DNA of 64,000 nucleotides from Roseburia sp. 831b (GTDB taxonomy: Bacteria > Bacillota > Clostridia > Lachnospirales > Lachnospiraceae). The DNA lies in contig NZ_CP135162.1 in NCBI RefSeq assembly GCF_001940165.2, positions 2,221,001 through 2,285,000 on the forward strand, given 5' to 3'. A program made the position numbers and the translations under genes. This document shows positions 52,717-61,881 of the stretch, piece by piece (the first letter of the stretch is position 1; each line of letters starts with the position of its first letter). Under the pieces are notes generated by a model. The model was not told the DNA's origin, did no database searches, and was given only the letters and a program-made list of their open reading frames with translations.

Positions 52717-53871
52717 TTACTGCTCTGCTTTTGGTCTTCTCGGTGGTTTTGGACCTAAAAACTGGTAAAAATATGTCTTTAACATTCCATTGTAAATTTT
52801 ACGGTTCTTGTCCGCTTTTCTACCAATATATTTCTCGGTATCTTCATAACTTGTAATCAAAAACATCGACCAGGAATCCAAGCCCTGATATGCCTGTCCA
52901 ATCTGTGTGTAAAGCGCTGGCAGCGCTTCTTTTTCTTCCAGACGCTCTCCATAAGGTGGATTGGAAATCACAAAACCATATTTTTTCGGATGGTGTAAGT
53001 CTGCCACCTCACGCTGCTGAAAATGAATCAGATGATCCACACCTGCGCGCTTCGCATTTTCCCTGGCTGCCTTTACAATCTCGCCATCAATGTCATAGCC
53101 CTGAATGTCCGTCTTCACGTCCGTATCAATCATCTCCTGCGCTTCCTTGACACACTCATACCAGGTCTTTTTCGCAATCAGATTCGTCCACGCCTCCGCC
53201 GTGAATGAACGATTCATTCCAGGTGCAATGTTGGCTGCAATCATTGCTGCCTCAATCGGAAATGTTCCACTTCCGCAGAACGGGTCCACCAGGATTCGGT
53301 CCGGTCTCCATGGGGTTAACATAATAAGTGCTGCTGCCAGTGTCTCTGTAATCGGTGCCTTACTCGTTAACGTACGATAACCTCTCTTATGTAAAGATTC
53401 TCCGGAAGTATCAAGTGCAACCGTTACTTCATCTTTATTTAAAAAGATACGGATTGGATACGAAGCACCTGTTTCCTCAAACCAGTCCACATGATACTCC
53501 CGCTTTAACCGCTCTACAATCGCCTTTTTGGAAATTGACTGGATATCCGACGGGCTAAACAGTTTACTCTTAATCGAGGACGCCTTTGTCACCCAGAACT
53601 TGCCATCTGCCGGAATATAATCCTCCCACGGAAGTGCTTTGATTGCCTCAAACAGTTCATCAAATGTCGTTGCCTTAAACCGTCCTACCTGAAGTAGTAC
53701 ACGTTCCGCCGTGCGAAGAAAAATGTTTGCGCGGCAGATTGCTTCCTCATCTCCGACAAACGTAATTCTTCCATCTTCCACCTTGCTAATCTCATATCCT
53801 AAATCATAAATTTCCCTTTTTAAGACTGCTTCCAGTCCAAAATGACAGGGAACCACTAATTCAAATTTTCT
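52717..53871 (-). CDS. THUMP-domain class I SAM-dependent RNA methyltransferase (RlmL/YpsC type)
   Basis: It probably makes m2G in 23S rRNA. The ~384-residue protein has a ferredoxin-like plus THUMP N-terminus (to about 155), then a Rossmann methyltransferase domain with VDPFCGSGTFPIEAAMIA near residue 191, DIQGYDIDGEIV, and the catalytic NPPYGERL near residue 299. ATG at 53871 has AGGAG upstream. It corresponds in length to the single-domain Firmicutes YpsC form rather than the double-domain RlmL of proteobacteria. Confidence 0.93.
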   Translation of the reverse strand, partial: RKFELVVPCHFGLEAVLKREIYDLGYEISKVEDGRITFVGDEEAICRANIFLRTAERVLLQVGRFKATTFDELFEAIKALPWEDYIPADGKFWVTKASSIKSKLFSPSDIQSISKKAIVERLKREYHVDWFEETGASYPIRIFLNKDEVTVALDTSGESLHKRGYRTLTSKAPITETLAAALIMLTPWRPDRILVDPFCGSGTFPIEAAMIAANIAPGMNRSFTAEAWTNLIAKKTWYECVKEAQEMIDTDVKTDIQGYDIDGEIVKAARENAKRAGVDHLIHFQQREVADLHHPKKYGFVISNPPYGERLEEKEALPALYTQIGQAYQGLDSWSMFLITSYEDTEKYIGRKADKNRKIYNGMLKTYFYQFLGPKPPRRPKAEQ

Positions 53872-53957
53872 CATTGATACTCCTATATCTTTCCTCTTCA
53901 TTGTAACTTCATATAAGTTATATTATCTGTTCCAAAAGAGCATGTCAATTGTTAAAA

Positions 53958-54272
53958 TCATGAAAATGGTCCCATTTTCTGATACTTTTGAATTGCCTCA
54001 ATTCCACCGACAATCGTATAAACCTCAAATCCCTGATGGCTCATTCTGCGCGCTGCCATCAGACTTGTACTTCCATACTGACAGTACAGAATATAGGTGC
54101 GTCCTTTTTTCAACTGGAACATCCAGCGTTCCATCTCGTCATACGGGCAATTGATGGCTCCTCTAAGGTGAAATTTCCGGTAATCCTCCCGTTCCCTGAC
54201 ATCGATGATGACCGCCCTTTTTTTCAAAAAAATATCTTCGAACTCCCTTGGATGCAAAAGATAAAATGCCAT
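53958..54272 (-). CDS. Single-domain rhodanese
   Basis: The ~104-residue protein has a rhodanese fold with the active-site loop YCQYGSTSLMAARR, where Cys is the persulphide carrier, and the family VIDVREREDY and IVGGIEAI segments. It probably carries sulphane sulphur in the cytosol. ATG at 54272 has GGAGG upstream. It lies between the methyltransferase and a small-protein gene. Confidence 0.92.
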   Translation of the reverse strand: MAFYLLHPREFEDIFLKKRAVIIDVREREDYRKFHLRGAINCPYDEMERWMFQLKKGRTYILYCQYGSTSLMAARRMSHQGFEVYTIVGGIEAIQKYQKMGPFS

Positions 54273-54317
54273 GTTATTTTCCTCCAACTGCAAGAAACAT
54301 GCTTTTCTCACTGAAAT

Positions 54318-54356
54318 GAAAAACAGATTACAAAATTGTTCTGTAATCTGTTTTTC
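54318..54356. terminator. Terminator of the 56-residue protein gene
   Basis: GAAAAACAGATTAC pairs perfectly with GTAATCTGTTTTTC around an 11-nt loop; T-rich arms on both strands. Confidence 0.85.
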
Positions 54357-54405
54357 GAAAAGAATTTACTTCTTTACACTCTATGCAGTTTTCAAAAAAA
54401 TGTTC

Positions 54406-54576
54406 CTACTGCTCGTAGCTGTTAGAGCCGGACTTGTTAGAGGATTTGTTAGAAGATTTGTTTTTAGAACTGTTCTGTTCGTTATTGTTCTGTCCGTTGC
54501 TGTTCTGTCCGTTGCTGTCCTCATAGCTGTTTCTGCTGTTTGTACTTTTGTTCTTCGTATCTACGTTTTTTGCCAT
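54406..54576 (-). CDS. 56-residue Asn/Ser/Lys-rich small protein
   Basis: ATG at 54576 follows a perfect AGGAGG (spacing eight) and opens a 56-codon frame ending at TAG 54406, followed by a strong terminator. The protein begins MAKNVDTKNKSTNSRNSYED, then has repeated SNGQN and SNKS units, ending SYEQ. It has no hydrophobic core and is likely disordered. Similar small Asn/Lys/Ser-rich proteins in clostridia are often spore-associated; that is inference. I do not recognise a named family. Confidence 0.7.
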   Translation of the reverse strand: MAKNVDTKNKSTNSRNSYEDSNGQNSNGQNNNEQNSSKNKSSNKSSNKSGSNSYEQ

Positions 54577-54739
54577 TTCTTTTTACCTCCTGTTTTTTAC
54601 TGCAATTTTATTATTTGAAAAATGGCAAAAAATATACATCAAATCTAATTGCTTTTTATTTTTGAATACGTTATACTTATCTTGTAGCGTATTTATTATG
54701 TTACAGTTATACCCCTTATTAATTATTTATACTCCCCTC

Positions 54740-54786
54740 AAAAAACGCCGGTGCGTTGTCTTTTGACAAGGTACCCGGCGTTTTTT
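54740..54786. terminator. Terminator of the cyclic-nucleotide-binding-domain gene
   Basis: AAAAAACGCCGG pairs with CCGGCGTTTTTT, with an inner TTGTC/GACAA stem. A and T runs on both sides make it bidirectional. Confidence 0.88.
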
Positions 54787-54813
54787 CCTATCTTCCTATT
54801 CACTTTTTGAAAT

Positions 54814-57123
54814 CTACAATTTATAGAATTCCAGATTGTCCTCGAGCTCTCTGGTAATCTCTCCACCAGCCTTCTGATACTTATCGAGGAACATTTCCAC
54901 ACGATGAAGCTTTCTCTCATTTAAAATCTCATAACGTGAGAACATATCATGATACATTGGATTTGCCACCAGTTCTTCCCGAATCGACTTCGCAAACGGG
55001 CAGTAACGGAAAATAATATCCCGCGCCACTTTATTCAAACGGAAGCTTCCAACGGATTCATATTTAATCCAGTTCTGGTAATCTTTGACAAAAACTTCAC
55101 GATAATTGTTTTTCGCACGTGTTAATGCATTCTTAATCTTCTCTTTTGCATCCGTAGATAAATCACGGTTCTTACGATAAAACTGAATGTAATCGCAGTA
55201 TTCCGATGTCAGTGATTTCTCACGTACATCGTTCCAACGCATACCCTGAATCTTACGACAGATTTCCCAGCGATAACGTCCTGCCGTCTCCACCATCATA
55301 TCCCCAATGTCTGCTACCGTTAAGATTGGGAAAATAAAACGTCCCGGTGTATCTCGTTTTGCTCCTGCTGTCTCCTGCCACATCATCGCTCTGCTGCCTG
55401 CATTCGGCATTAAAATGATATCCGGCAGAATTTCCTTCATGATGTTATCACGGTTTACATCATGTGCAGGGTCTGAGAATACCACTTCCCGGTAAAAGAT
55501 GGAAAAGTCAATCTCCCGGACAGCATCCAGCGCATTTTCAATCTTCTGCGCTGTCACAAGCATATTGTTAAGAGAGTTCATAATATCATGCTCACAAAGA
55601 ATCGGGCAGAATGTGGAAATTTTTCCGTAAGTTGCACGGTTCGTCGATTTAAACATGTTATCAATCTCGTACTGTACCCGTTTTGTCGTGTCATTTAATA
55701 ACTGTTTTTCTTCTGCCTCTGTAATCTTCTTGGTCTTTCGCATCTCATGCAGACTCTCGATGTAATTTAAGTCGAACTCATTCTTCGATGGGTCTTTTTC
55801 TCCGTCATAGATTGCTTTTAACCAGTCATACATGGTGTATACATGCGCAGACTTACACTGATAAATGCGCTCCATCAAATCATAGAGTGCAGTCGCATTT
55901 TCCTCTCCAAGCACCGATACATCCATAAATCCAAAGTGGAAAAACATCTGCATAATCGGTGGAACCTTCGGTTCCTTCATCGAACGGAAAAATGCCTTTG
56001 TGTAAACCTCATAGTAAGCATTTCCAATCTGCTTTCTCAAACGTCTGACCTCATCATCCGTAGAAAGCTTGTCCGGCAAAAGATTAAACTGCTTGATATA
56101 ACCTTTTATCTCGGCAGCCTGCTCTTTGGAACACTGCGCATAATCCAAAATATACTGTAAACAGTCTTCCTCCAAAATATTGGTATCATCATCCGGCAAA
56201 TCCAGCTTCAAGGTCTCCTTCGGCAGCTCTTCGCCCTCAGGTTCTGCCTCGACCTCTTTCGCATAATTATCAAAGTCAAAAATCTTATACTCCTGGAAAC
56301 GCTCCGTCACATCCTTTTTGGCAAACAATTCTGATTTTTCCGCATACTCCTGCATCTCCTGTACTTTCTGATGCACCGGAATAATGTCTTTTCCTTTTGC
56401 AGCACCTTGTTTTGCCAGGTCAAAAAAGAGTTCCAGCAAGTCTGCGCGTTTCTCATTTAAAAGAATATCCTGGTTGTTCTGAAGATATTCAATCATTGTC
56501 TCCATATTAGAAACCGCTGTGCACATCAGTTTTGACGCATGAAGAATCTCCCCGATACAAAGCTCCGGCTTGGATTCGTAAAAGTTGCGGAGTGCCTCCG
56601 GCTGTCTTTGTGCAATGCTTAAATTGTACTCAATCTCCCACTGATTGATTTTATCTTTTAATGTCATAGGGTTGAAAAATTCAATACGGCTAAAGTTCTT
56701 CTGTTCGATTCCCAGATCGGTACACATAGTCTGGTAATCCTGATATTTTTCCATGCAAAACAGATAAAAATCCCGAACAGACTGTCGAATCTTAAGATAA
56801 CGGTTCAAAAGATTCTGACACTGAATAATTGCAGCATGCACAAACGCATAGGCATACTGCGGCTGCGAATAAAAAATAACCTTATAATCCTCTGGTTTTC
56901 GATATGGATATGACACTAAAATCGTATCTTCTTTTGCCACATAATCGCAAAGAAACGATCCTGCATCACTCTCCATCATTCCAATAATACATCCATTTTC
57001 CAGGATAAATTCATCATTTCTTGTAATCTGTCTGACCGATCCTTTTAAAATGATATATACTTCTTTCATCTTATCGCCGCGCTTGATAAAACGCTGCTTC
57101 GCTTTCAATTCTACTACTGCCAT
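54814..57123 (-). CDS. Large protein with N-terminal cyclic-nucleotide-binding-like domain
   Basis: The 769-residue protein begins with a Crp-type cNMP-binding-like barrel (about 1-110, with GDKMKEVYIILKGSVRQI), but no helix-turn-helix follows. Residues ~115-290 are helical, then an acidic linker with EAEPEGEELPKE (about 300-325). The ~440-residue C-terminal region I do not recognise; it includes LMPNAGSRAMMWQET near residue 600 and SVGSFRLNKVARDIIFRYCP near residue 700. It is probably cytosolic. GC-poor leader, own terminator. A signalling role is inferred only from the N-terminal domain. Confidence 0.8.
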   Translation of the reverse strand: MAVVELKAKQRFIKRGDKMKEVYIILKGSVRQITRNDEFILENGCIIGMMESDAGSFLCDYVAKEDTILVSYPYRKPEDYKVIFYSQPQYAYAFVHAAIIQCQNLLNRYLKIRQSVRDFYLFCMEKYQDYQTMCTDLGIEQKNFSRIEFFNPMTLKDKINQWEIEYNLSIAQRQPEALRNFYESKPELCIGEILHASKLMCTAVSNMETMIEYLQNNQDILLNEKRADLLELFFDLAKQGAAKGKDIIPVHQKVQEMQEYAEKSELFAKKDVTERFQEYKIFDFDNYAKEVEAEPEGEELPKETLKLDLPDDDTNILEEDCLQYILDYAQCSKEQAAEIKGYIKQFNLLPDKLSTDDEVRRLRKQIGNAYYEVYTKAFFRSMKEPKVPPIMQMFFHFGFMDVSVLGEENATALYDLMERIYQCKSAHVYTMYDWLKAIYDGEKDPSKNEFDLNYIESLHEMRKTKKITEAEEKQLLNDTTKRVQYEIDNMFKSTNRATYGKISTFCPILCEHDIMNSLNNMLVTAQKIENALDAVREIDFSIFYREVVFSDPAHDVNRDNIMKEILPDIILMPNAGSRAMMWQETAGAKRDTPGRFIFPILTVADIGDMMVETAGRYRWEICRKIQGMRWNDVREKSLTSEYCDYIQFYRKNRDLSTDAKEKIKNALTRAKNNYREVFVKDYQNWIKYESVGSFRLNKVARDIIFRYCPFAKSIREELVANPMYHDMFSRYEILNERKLHRVEMFLDKYQKAGGEITRELEDNLEFYKL

Positions 57124-57268
57124 ATTTTTTCCACCTGACCATTCGTTCTTTCCTAAAGGATACTAGGATTATTTTACCATATATTTGCAAAAGCCGCAAT
57201 TGTGATTAAAGATACCTTTTCGCCCGATTCCACCCAAAATAAAAAATGTGTACGCTTACTTTTCCATT

Positions 57269-57337
57269 AAAAAAATCTGCTTTCTTATCGAAGCCCTTGT
57301 TTTCCCAAACAAAAGCTTTTTCTAAAAAAACAGATTT
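57269..57337 (-). terminator. Terminator of coaBC
   Basis: AAATCTG and CAGATTT at the base plus an inner AAGC/GCTT and TTGTTT/AAACAA stem form a long hairpin on the minus strand, followed by TTTTTTT. It explains the 225-bp gap before the next gene. Confidence 0.75.
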
Positions 57338-57348
57338 CATTTTCTTTC

Positions 57349-58542
57349 TTATTTGGTTTTTAATTCCATGATTGCATCTAACACACGGTCTGCCGCATCC
57401 TCTTTACTCATCAAAGAAAGCTGCGTCTCCTTCTCTTTTGAAATGATGGTGAGTACATTGGTATCGGTTCCAAAACCGGCGCCCTCCACCTTTAAGTTAT
57501 TTGCAACAATCAGATCCAGATTTTTCTTTTCGAGCTTTGCTCTGGAATTCTCCAGCATATGCTCGGTCTCCATCGAAAATCCACAAAGAATTGTGTTTCC
57601 TTTTTGTGCACCGAGTGCTGCTAAAATATCATCGGTGCGCTCTAATTCAATCTTTGCTGCACCTTCTTTTTTCTTTACTTTCTCTGTTGCAACGGTTGCC
57701 GGACGATAATCGGCAACTGCGGCTGCCTTGATAATCACATCCTGCTCTTTCGCTGCACCTGTTACTTTTTCATACATTTCTTTTGCAGTGACAATCGGTT
57801 CCACCTGCACAAACATCGGAGGTTCAAGCGCAGTCGGTCCGGTTACCAATGTAACGTCAGCCCCGCGAAGCATTGCCATCTTCGCAAGTGCGTAACCCAT
57901 TTTTCCAGTGGAATGGTTGGTAAGATAACGAACCGGGTCGATTGCTTCCTGTGTTGGTCCTGCTGTGACTAACACCTTCATTCCCGCCATGTCCTTTGGT
58001 TTTGCAAGCTCTCTTACAACATATTCTACCAGAGTCTCTTCCGAAGGCATCTTCCCATTTCCAATATCTCCGTTTGCGAGCATACCGGTTACCGGTGGAA
58101 TCATCTCATAACCGAACCGTTTTAATTTTTCCAGATTATCCTGAACAATTGGATTCTCATACATATTGTGGTTCATTGCCGGTGCTATGAGCGTCTTGCA
58201 GGTACATGCCATCACCGTTGTCGTCAACATATCATCCGCAATCCCATTTGCAATTTTTCCAATTACATTTGCAGTTGCAGGCGCTATTAACACAATGTCT
58301 GCCTGTTTTGCCAGTGCAACATGCTCCACAGAAAATTCAAAATTCCGGTCAAACGTATCAATCAGACATTTATTTCCGGTTAATGTCTCAAATGTTGTTG
58401 CGGTAATAAAATTGGTTGCGTTCTGTGTCATAAGCACATGGACGTTGCAATGCATCTTTTTTAACATTCTGGCCACGTTTGGCATTTTATATGCGGCAAT
58501 TCCTCCTGTAACTCCAAGCAATACCGTCTTTCCCTGTAACAT
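57349..58542 (-). CDS. coaBC: Bifunctional phosphopantothenoylcysteine synthetase/decarboxylase
   Basis: CoaBC joins 4'-phosphopantothenate to cysteine and then decarboxylates it, in coenzyme A synthesis. The ~397-residue protein has the N-terminal flavin decarboxylase domain (LLGVTGGIAAYKMPNVAR; His in FSVEHVALA; PAMNHNMYENP) and the C-terminal synthetase domain from about residue 185 (TAGPTQEAIDPVRYLTNHS). ATG at 58542 has AAGGAAG upstream. It follows an ECF transporter gene by 77 bp, which suggests pantothenate uptake linked to CoA synthesis. Confidence 0.96.
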   Translation of the reverse strand: MLQGKTVLLGVTGGIAAYKMPNVARMLKKMHCNVHVLMTQNATNFITATTFETLTGNKCLIDTFDRNFEFSVEHVALAKQADIVLIAPATANVIGKIANGIADDMLTTTVMACTCKTLIAPAMNHNMYENPIVQDNLEKLKRFGYEMIPPVTGMLANGDIGNGKMPSEETLVEYVVRELAKPKDMAGMKVLVTAGPTQEAIDPVRYLTNHSTGKMGYALAKMAMLRGADVTLVTGPTALEPPMFVQVEPIVTAKEMYEKVTGAAKEQDVIIKAAAVADYRPATVATEKVKKKEGAAKIELERTDDILAALGAQKGNTILCGFSMETEHMLENSRAKLEKKNLDLIVANNLKVEGAGFGTDTNVLTIISKEKETQLSLMSKEDAADRVLDAIMELKTK

Positions 58543-58619
58543 TTCTTTCTTCCTTTCCAACTGTTGAACTCTAACTATTTTGGGTAGTCATCTGAACTAC
58601 ATCCCTTTTCTATCATCTG

Positions 58620-59243
58620 CTATTTTCGTAATTTAAATAATGCTTTGCAAATTGCTGTTGCAAGCACCGCTGCTACAATTGCTTCCGGAATTCCGTTTGC
58701 AGCGATGATTGATAAAATCACACCATATACGGCGTCAATCGCAATCCCTTTTGCACTTGCAAGCTCCTGGCTGAAACAGACATAAATCAGGTTCATGACA
58801 AGAAGTGTGTTGGTCAGTGCACCTAACGCGCCCGCAACCGGCAATGCAACCCAGTCTGCAGCTTTACTTTTTTTCAAAAGTTTCTTGATTCCTTTGTATA
58901 CAAAAAATGGAACAATTCCTGCTAATATTCTAGGCACAAAACAAATTACAAGACTGAAAAAATTGCCTCCGATATCTCCAATGGAATAAAACGGTGAAAA
59001 TGCAAATGATAAAAGACTTGGATTAAACGTATTGTTAATCAGGCTGGTACAGCCGAACACAAAACCTAAAAATCCGCCCTTCTTTGGTCCTAACATAATA
59101 GACCCGATGATAACCGGTACATGAATTAAAGTTGCCTTGATGACAACCAGATTGATATAACCTAAAAATGGCACAAATGCCATAATAATGATGATTGCTG
59201 TAAATAATGCAGTCAATACCATTTCATTTGTTTTTTTTGACAT
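58620..59243 (-). CDS. ECF transporter S component, probably for pantothenate
   Basis: The 207-residue membrane protein has six hydrophobic segments and the S-component motif region IKATLIHVPVIIGSIMLGPK with GGFLGFVFGCTSLINN. It binds a vitamin and uses a shared energising module (EcfA/A'/T) encoded elsewhere. Adjacency to coaBC supports pantothenate, as for PanT in other Firmicutes; another vitamin is possible. AGGAGG precedes ATG at 59243. About 210 bp of unexplained leader lies upstream. Confidence 0.87.
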   Translation of the reverse strand: MSKKTNEMVLTALFTAIIIIMAFVPFLGYINLVVIKATLIHVPVIIGSIMLGPKKGGFLGFVFGCTSLINNTFNPSLLSFAFSPFYSIGDIGGNFFSLVICFVPRILAGIVPFFVYKGIKKLLKKSKAADWVALPVAGALGALTNTLLVMNLIYVCFSQELASAKGIAIDAVYGVILSIIAANGIPEAIVAAVLATAICKALFKLRK

Positions 59244-59455
59244 AAATCCTCCTGCTCTCGTTTGATTGTGACTTTTGGCGCACGATTCAATACGATGCTA
59301 TTTTATTTTGTATCTATTTCATCATAAGACCACGCATTGATAACAGGTGATTCTCCTTGGTGCTTTCCAGTCATCCGGCACCTGCTATCTGCAGTCTATT
59401 GTATATTTGCTTCCTAATTCTTGCTTCTGCTGTCAGACTTTGCTATCTTAGCTTC

Positions 59456-59641
59456 TTACTCTCTTGCCTGTACAAGTTGAAGCTGCTTTGTAATCTGCTC
59501 TATCTCTAACATCAGAGCCGTATACATTTCCTGTTCCAAGCTTACCGGCGACATATGTGGGTGCTCAATTCGCATACGATATGTCTGTCTTAATAAAGCT
59601 GCTTTGGTATTCTCTAATTCCAAAATCTGTTCTCTTTCCAT
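59456..59641 (-). CDS. Small coiled-coil-like protein of unknown function
   Basis: The 61-residue protein is Glu/Gln/Leu-rich and predicted mostly helical (EREQILELENTKAALLRQTY). GGAGG lies about ten bases before ATG at 59641. No family is recognised. The 212-bp stretch between it and the ECF gene holds a candidate structured leader (GATA-GCAGGTG paired with CACCTGTTATC near 59340-59390) but no further gene. Confidence 0.6.
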   Translation of the reverse strand: MEREQILELENTKAALLRQTYRMRIEHPHMSPVSLEQEMYTALMLEIEQITKQLQLVQARE

Positions 59642-59768
59642 TTCAAACTATCCTCCAAATATGTGCCTGTTTTCCGGTTCAAACCCACAGATAATCATAG
59701 CATATTTGATAGAATTTAAAAGTGTAAATCTATGTACATTTTTGATAAAAAAAAGAGAAAATCTTTGC

Positions 59769-59793
59769 CATTTTGTCTATTTACAAATGGCTC
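59769..59793 (-). terminator. Possible weak terminator after motA
   Basis: GCCATTTGT pairs with ACAAAATGGC on the minus strand, but the following AAAGATTTTC is a poor T-tract. Confidence 0.35.
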
Positions 59794-59876
59794 TTTATTT
59801 GCTTGTTAGAATTTTAACACATACAGTTCCATATGCAATATGTAAAATTATACAAAGTTTTTCCAGAACGTTTTCT

Positions 59877-60686
59877 CTATGCCGCAGTTGTCTCTTTTGT
59901 GGCATTATCCAATCGCTCCAATGCGCCTTCTTTTAGGATTGCTTTTAATTTTTCCTTGATAATTCGCGAATTTTCGCCTGCCTGAATGGATAACACGCCC
60001 TCAATCACAAGCTCCATCTCCAAATGTTCCGCAGCGCAATTCTTATCCAATTTTCTTGCGATTGGAATACAAAGCCAGTTTGCAATAACCGAACCATATA
60101 AGGTTGTAATCAGGGCAAGTGACATTCCAGAACCAATGGAGGTTGCATCTGTCCCCATGGTTTTCATCATATTAATTAAGCCAATCAAGGTTCCTATCAT
60201 TCCCCATGCAGGTGCATACGCTCCAAAATCTTCCCAGAACTTCACACGTTTTCTTTCGTTTTCTTCTTTGTGATCCATCTCGGTTTCCAAAATATCTCTG
60301 GCTAGTTCCGGCTCTGTTCCGTCCACAATAAGATTGATTCCTTTTTTCAAAAGCGGGTGCGTCAGGGAATCTGCTTTTTCTTCCAGACTTAATAAGCCTT
60401 CTCTTCTTGCAATATCCGACAAATCCAAAATCAGTTCCGAAATTTCTTCCAGATGATTTCCTTTTCGCTCAAAAGCAATTCCAATTCCCTTTAACCCATT
60501 CCAAAAATCTTCAAACGAATCCGCCGTCGCTAAAACGGCACATAAAGCTCCACCGACGGTAAGAATAAACGATGGAATATGTAAATAGTTGATTACCGTC
60601 TGAATGCCTCCATTGGTTGATATTCCAAACAGGATTGCTAAAAAACACATGAAAAACCCAGTCATGCCTGCTTTATTTAATTTCAT
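59877..60686 (-). CDS. motA: MotA-type flagellar stator protein, without motB beside it
   Basis: MotA forms the proton/ion-conducting stator of the flagellar motor with MotB. The 269-residue protein has four membrane segments, the cytoplasmic loop between segments 2 and 3, and the conserved FEDFGAYAPAWGMIGTLIGL near residue 145. It belongs to the MotA/TolQ/ExbB family. No motB follows; the adjacent genes are unrelated, whereas motAB normally form one operon. It is either a second stator or motB lies elsewhere. Confidence 0.85.
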   Translation of the reverse strand: MKLNKAGMTGFFMCFLAILFGISTNGGIQTVINYLHIPSFILTVGGALCAVLATADSFEDFWNGLKGIGIAFERKGNHLEEISELILDLSDIARREGLLSLEEKADSLTHPLLKKGINLIVDGTEPELARDILETEMDHKEENERKRVKFWEDFGAYAPAWGMIGTLIGLINMMKTMGTDATSIGSGMSLALITTLYGSVIANWLCIPIARKLDKNCAAEHLEMELVIEGVLSIQAGENSRIIKEKLKAILKEGALERLDNATKETTAA

Positions 60687-60793
60687 TGCGAATTCCTCCT
60701 AAATCTTTTCTCTCTCTATCTTTATCTTTTGATTTAGGCGAGCAAAATGCAACCTACTTATCGTAGAATCCCAATCGGAACATCCATAGAGTC

Positions 60794-61447
60794 CTATTTT
60801 CTCATTCTTTGCTCAATTACTGCTAAAATGACATAAGTAATCAATGCATATAAAATCGGGAGTGCCAGTACTGCAAGTTCTACATACAACATGCTCATAT
60901 CCTCAATGACTGACATGACACAGACAAATGCAACGATACTCACGCAGACACCAATTGGAATCACAATCGTTTTGAGCAGCCTTACCACATCCTGTTTTGC
61001 CGTCCTTGTTGACAATAACACGCATGCAATACAAAGGCAGGCTCCAATCAAAAATGCCGGTACATCTATATACCACGACATGTGATAATAGGTGTAAAAG
61101 AACATCATGGCAAATCCTGATATTAGAAACAGAAATCCAATCATCATGGATATCACATTTTTCTTTTTGTTTTCCCGGTTCTCTTTTAATAAGGTTAAAA
61201 TATGATTTTCTGCCTGTCTGGCATATTCCGTGTTCTGCAATTTCTCTCCAGATAAAAGTTCATTGATGTTAATCTGCAATATGGAACATAAGGGAACCAG
61301 CAAACTTACCTCCGGTAATCCTTTTCCAGTCTCCCATTTTGAAACTGTTTTGTCACTGATATGAAGCTTTTCTGCCAGGTCTTTCTGCGTCAAGCCATTC
61401 TCTTTTCGCATCTGTTGGATAAAAAGTCCTATTTTCTCTTGCTCCAT
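60794..61447 (-). CDS. XRE-family regulator with a C-terminal membrane domain
   Basis: The ~217-residue protein has an N-terminal Cro/CI-type helix-turn-helix (LTQKDLAEKLHISDKTVSKW, residues ~18-38) followed by four or five membrane segments (about 95-210). Such membrane-bound XRE regulators are common in clostridia and may sense the envelope or bind a partner; the target is unknown. The start at 61447 follows AGGAG by nine bases. It lies just after the tRNA/rRNA terminator. Confidence 0.88.
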   Translation of the reverse strand: MEQEKIGLFIQQMRKENGLTQKDLAEKLHISDKTVSKWETGKGLPEVSLLVPLCSILQININELLSGEKLQNTEYARQAENHILTLLKENRENKKKNVISMMIGFLFLISGFAMMFFYTYYHMSWYIDVPAFLIGACLCIACVLLSTRTAKQDVVRLLKTIVIPIGVCVSIVAFVCVMSVIEDMSMLYVELAVLALPILYALITYVILAVIEQRMRK

Positions 61448-61523
61448 GCTATTCATCTCCTTACAAAGAAGTCTTTTGTTTCACCGCTACTCATATCTTC
61501 CCGGTATAAATATTAAAATGTAA

Positions 61524-61559
61524 CAAAAACCCTAGGAACATTTTGCAATGTTTCTAGGG
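61524..61559 (-). terminator. Terminator of the 23S rRNA-tRNA operon
   Basis: CCCTAGAAACA pairs with TGTTCCTAGGG on the minus strand, followed by TTTTTG. Confidence 0.88.
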
Positions 61560-61570
61560 CTTCTTATAAG

Positions 61571-61644
61571 CGTGCGTGAGAAGATTCGAACTCCCGACAC
61601 CTTGGTCCGTAGCCAAGTGCTCTATCCAGCTGAGCTACACACAC
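61571..61644 (-). tRNA. tRNA-Arg (anticodon ACG)
   Basis: Acceptor GTGTGTG/CACGCAC and anticodon loop CTACGGA. The A34 is normally edited to inosine. Last gene of the eight-tRNA run. Confidence 0.95.
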
Positions 61645-61669
61645 ATATTCAATTTGTACATCTGTACAA

Positions 61670-61753
61670 TGCCGGCGACCGGAATCGAACCGGTACGATG
61701 TCGCCACCACAGGATTTTAAGTCCTGCGCGTCTGCCAGTTCCGCCACGCCGGC
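61670..61753 (-). tRNA. tRNA-Leu (anticodon TAA)
   Basis: Type II tRNA with long variable arm; acceptor GCCGGCG/CGCCGGC, anticodon loop CTTAAAA. Confidence 0.96.
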
Positions 61754-61772
61754 ATACAACTTACGTTGTAAA

Positions 61773-61845
61773 TGGGACCTACAGGGCTCGAACCTGTGAC
61801 CCTCTGCTTGTAAGGCAGATGCTCTCCCAGCTGAGCTAAGATCCC
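61773..61845 (-). tRNA. tRNA-Val (anticodon TAC)
   Basis: Acceptor GGGATCT/AGGTCCC and anticodon loop CTTACAA. Confidence 0.96.
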
Positions 61846-61881
61846 ATGCGATACTTGCAGTAAGTGTCAACCTACTACGAA

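Noticed and set aside
59340..59395. preQ1-II, THF or cobalamin riboswitch before the ECF gene
   Set aside because: Stem layout and conserved bases do not match these classes as I remember them; kept only as an unassigned leader.
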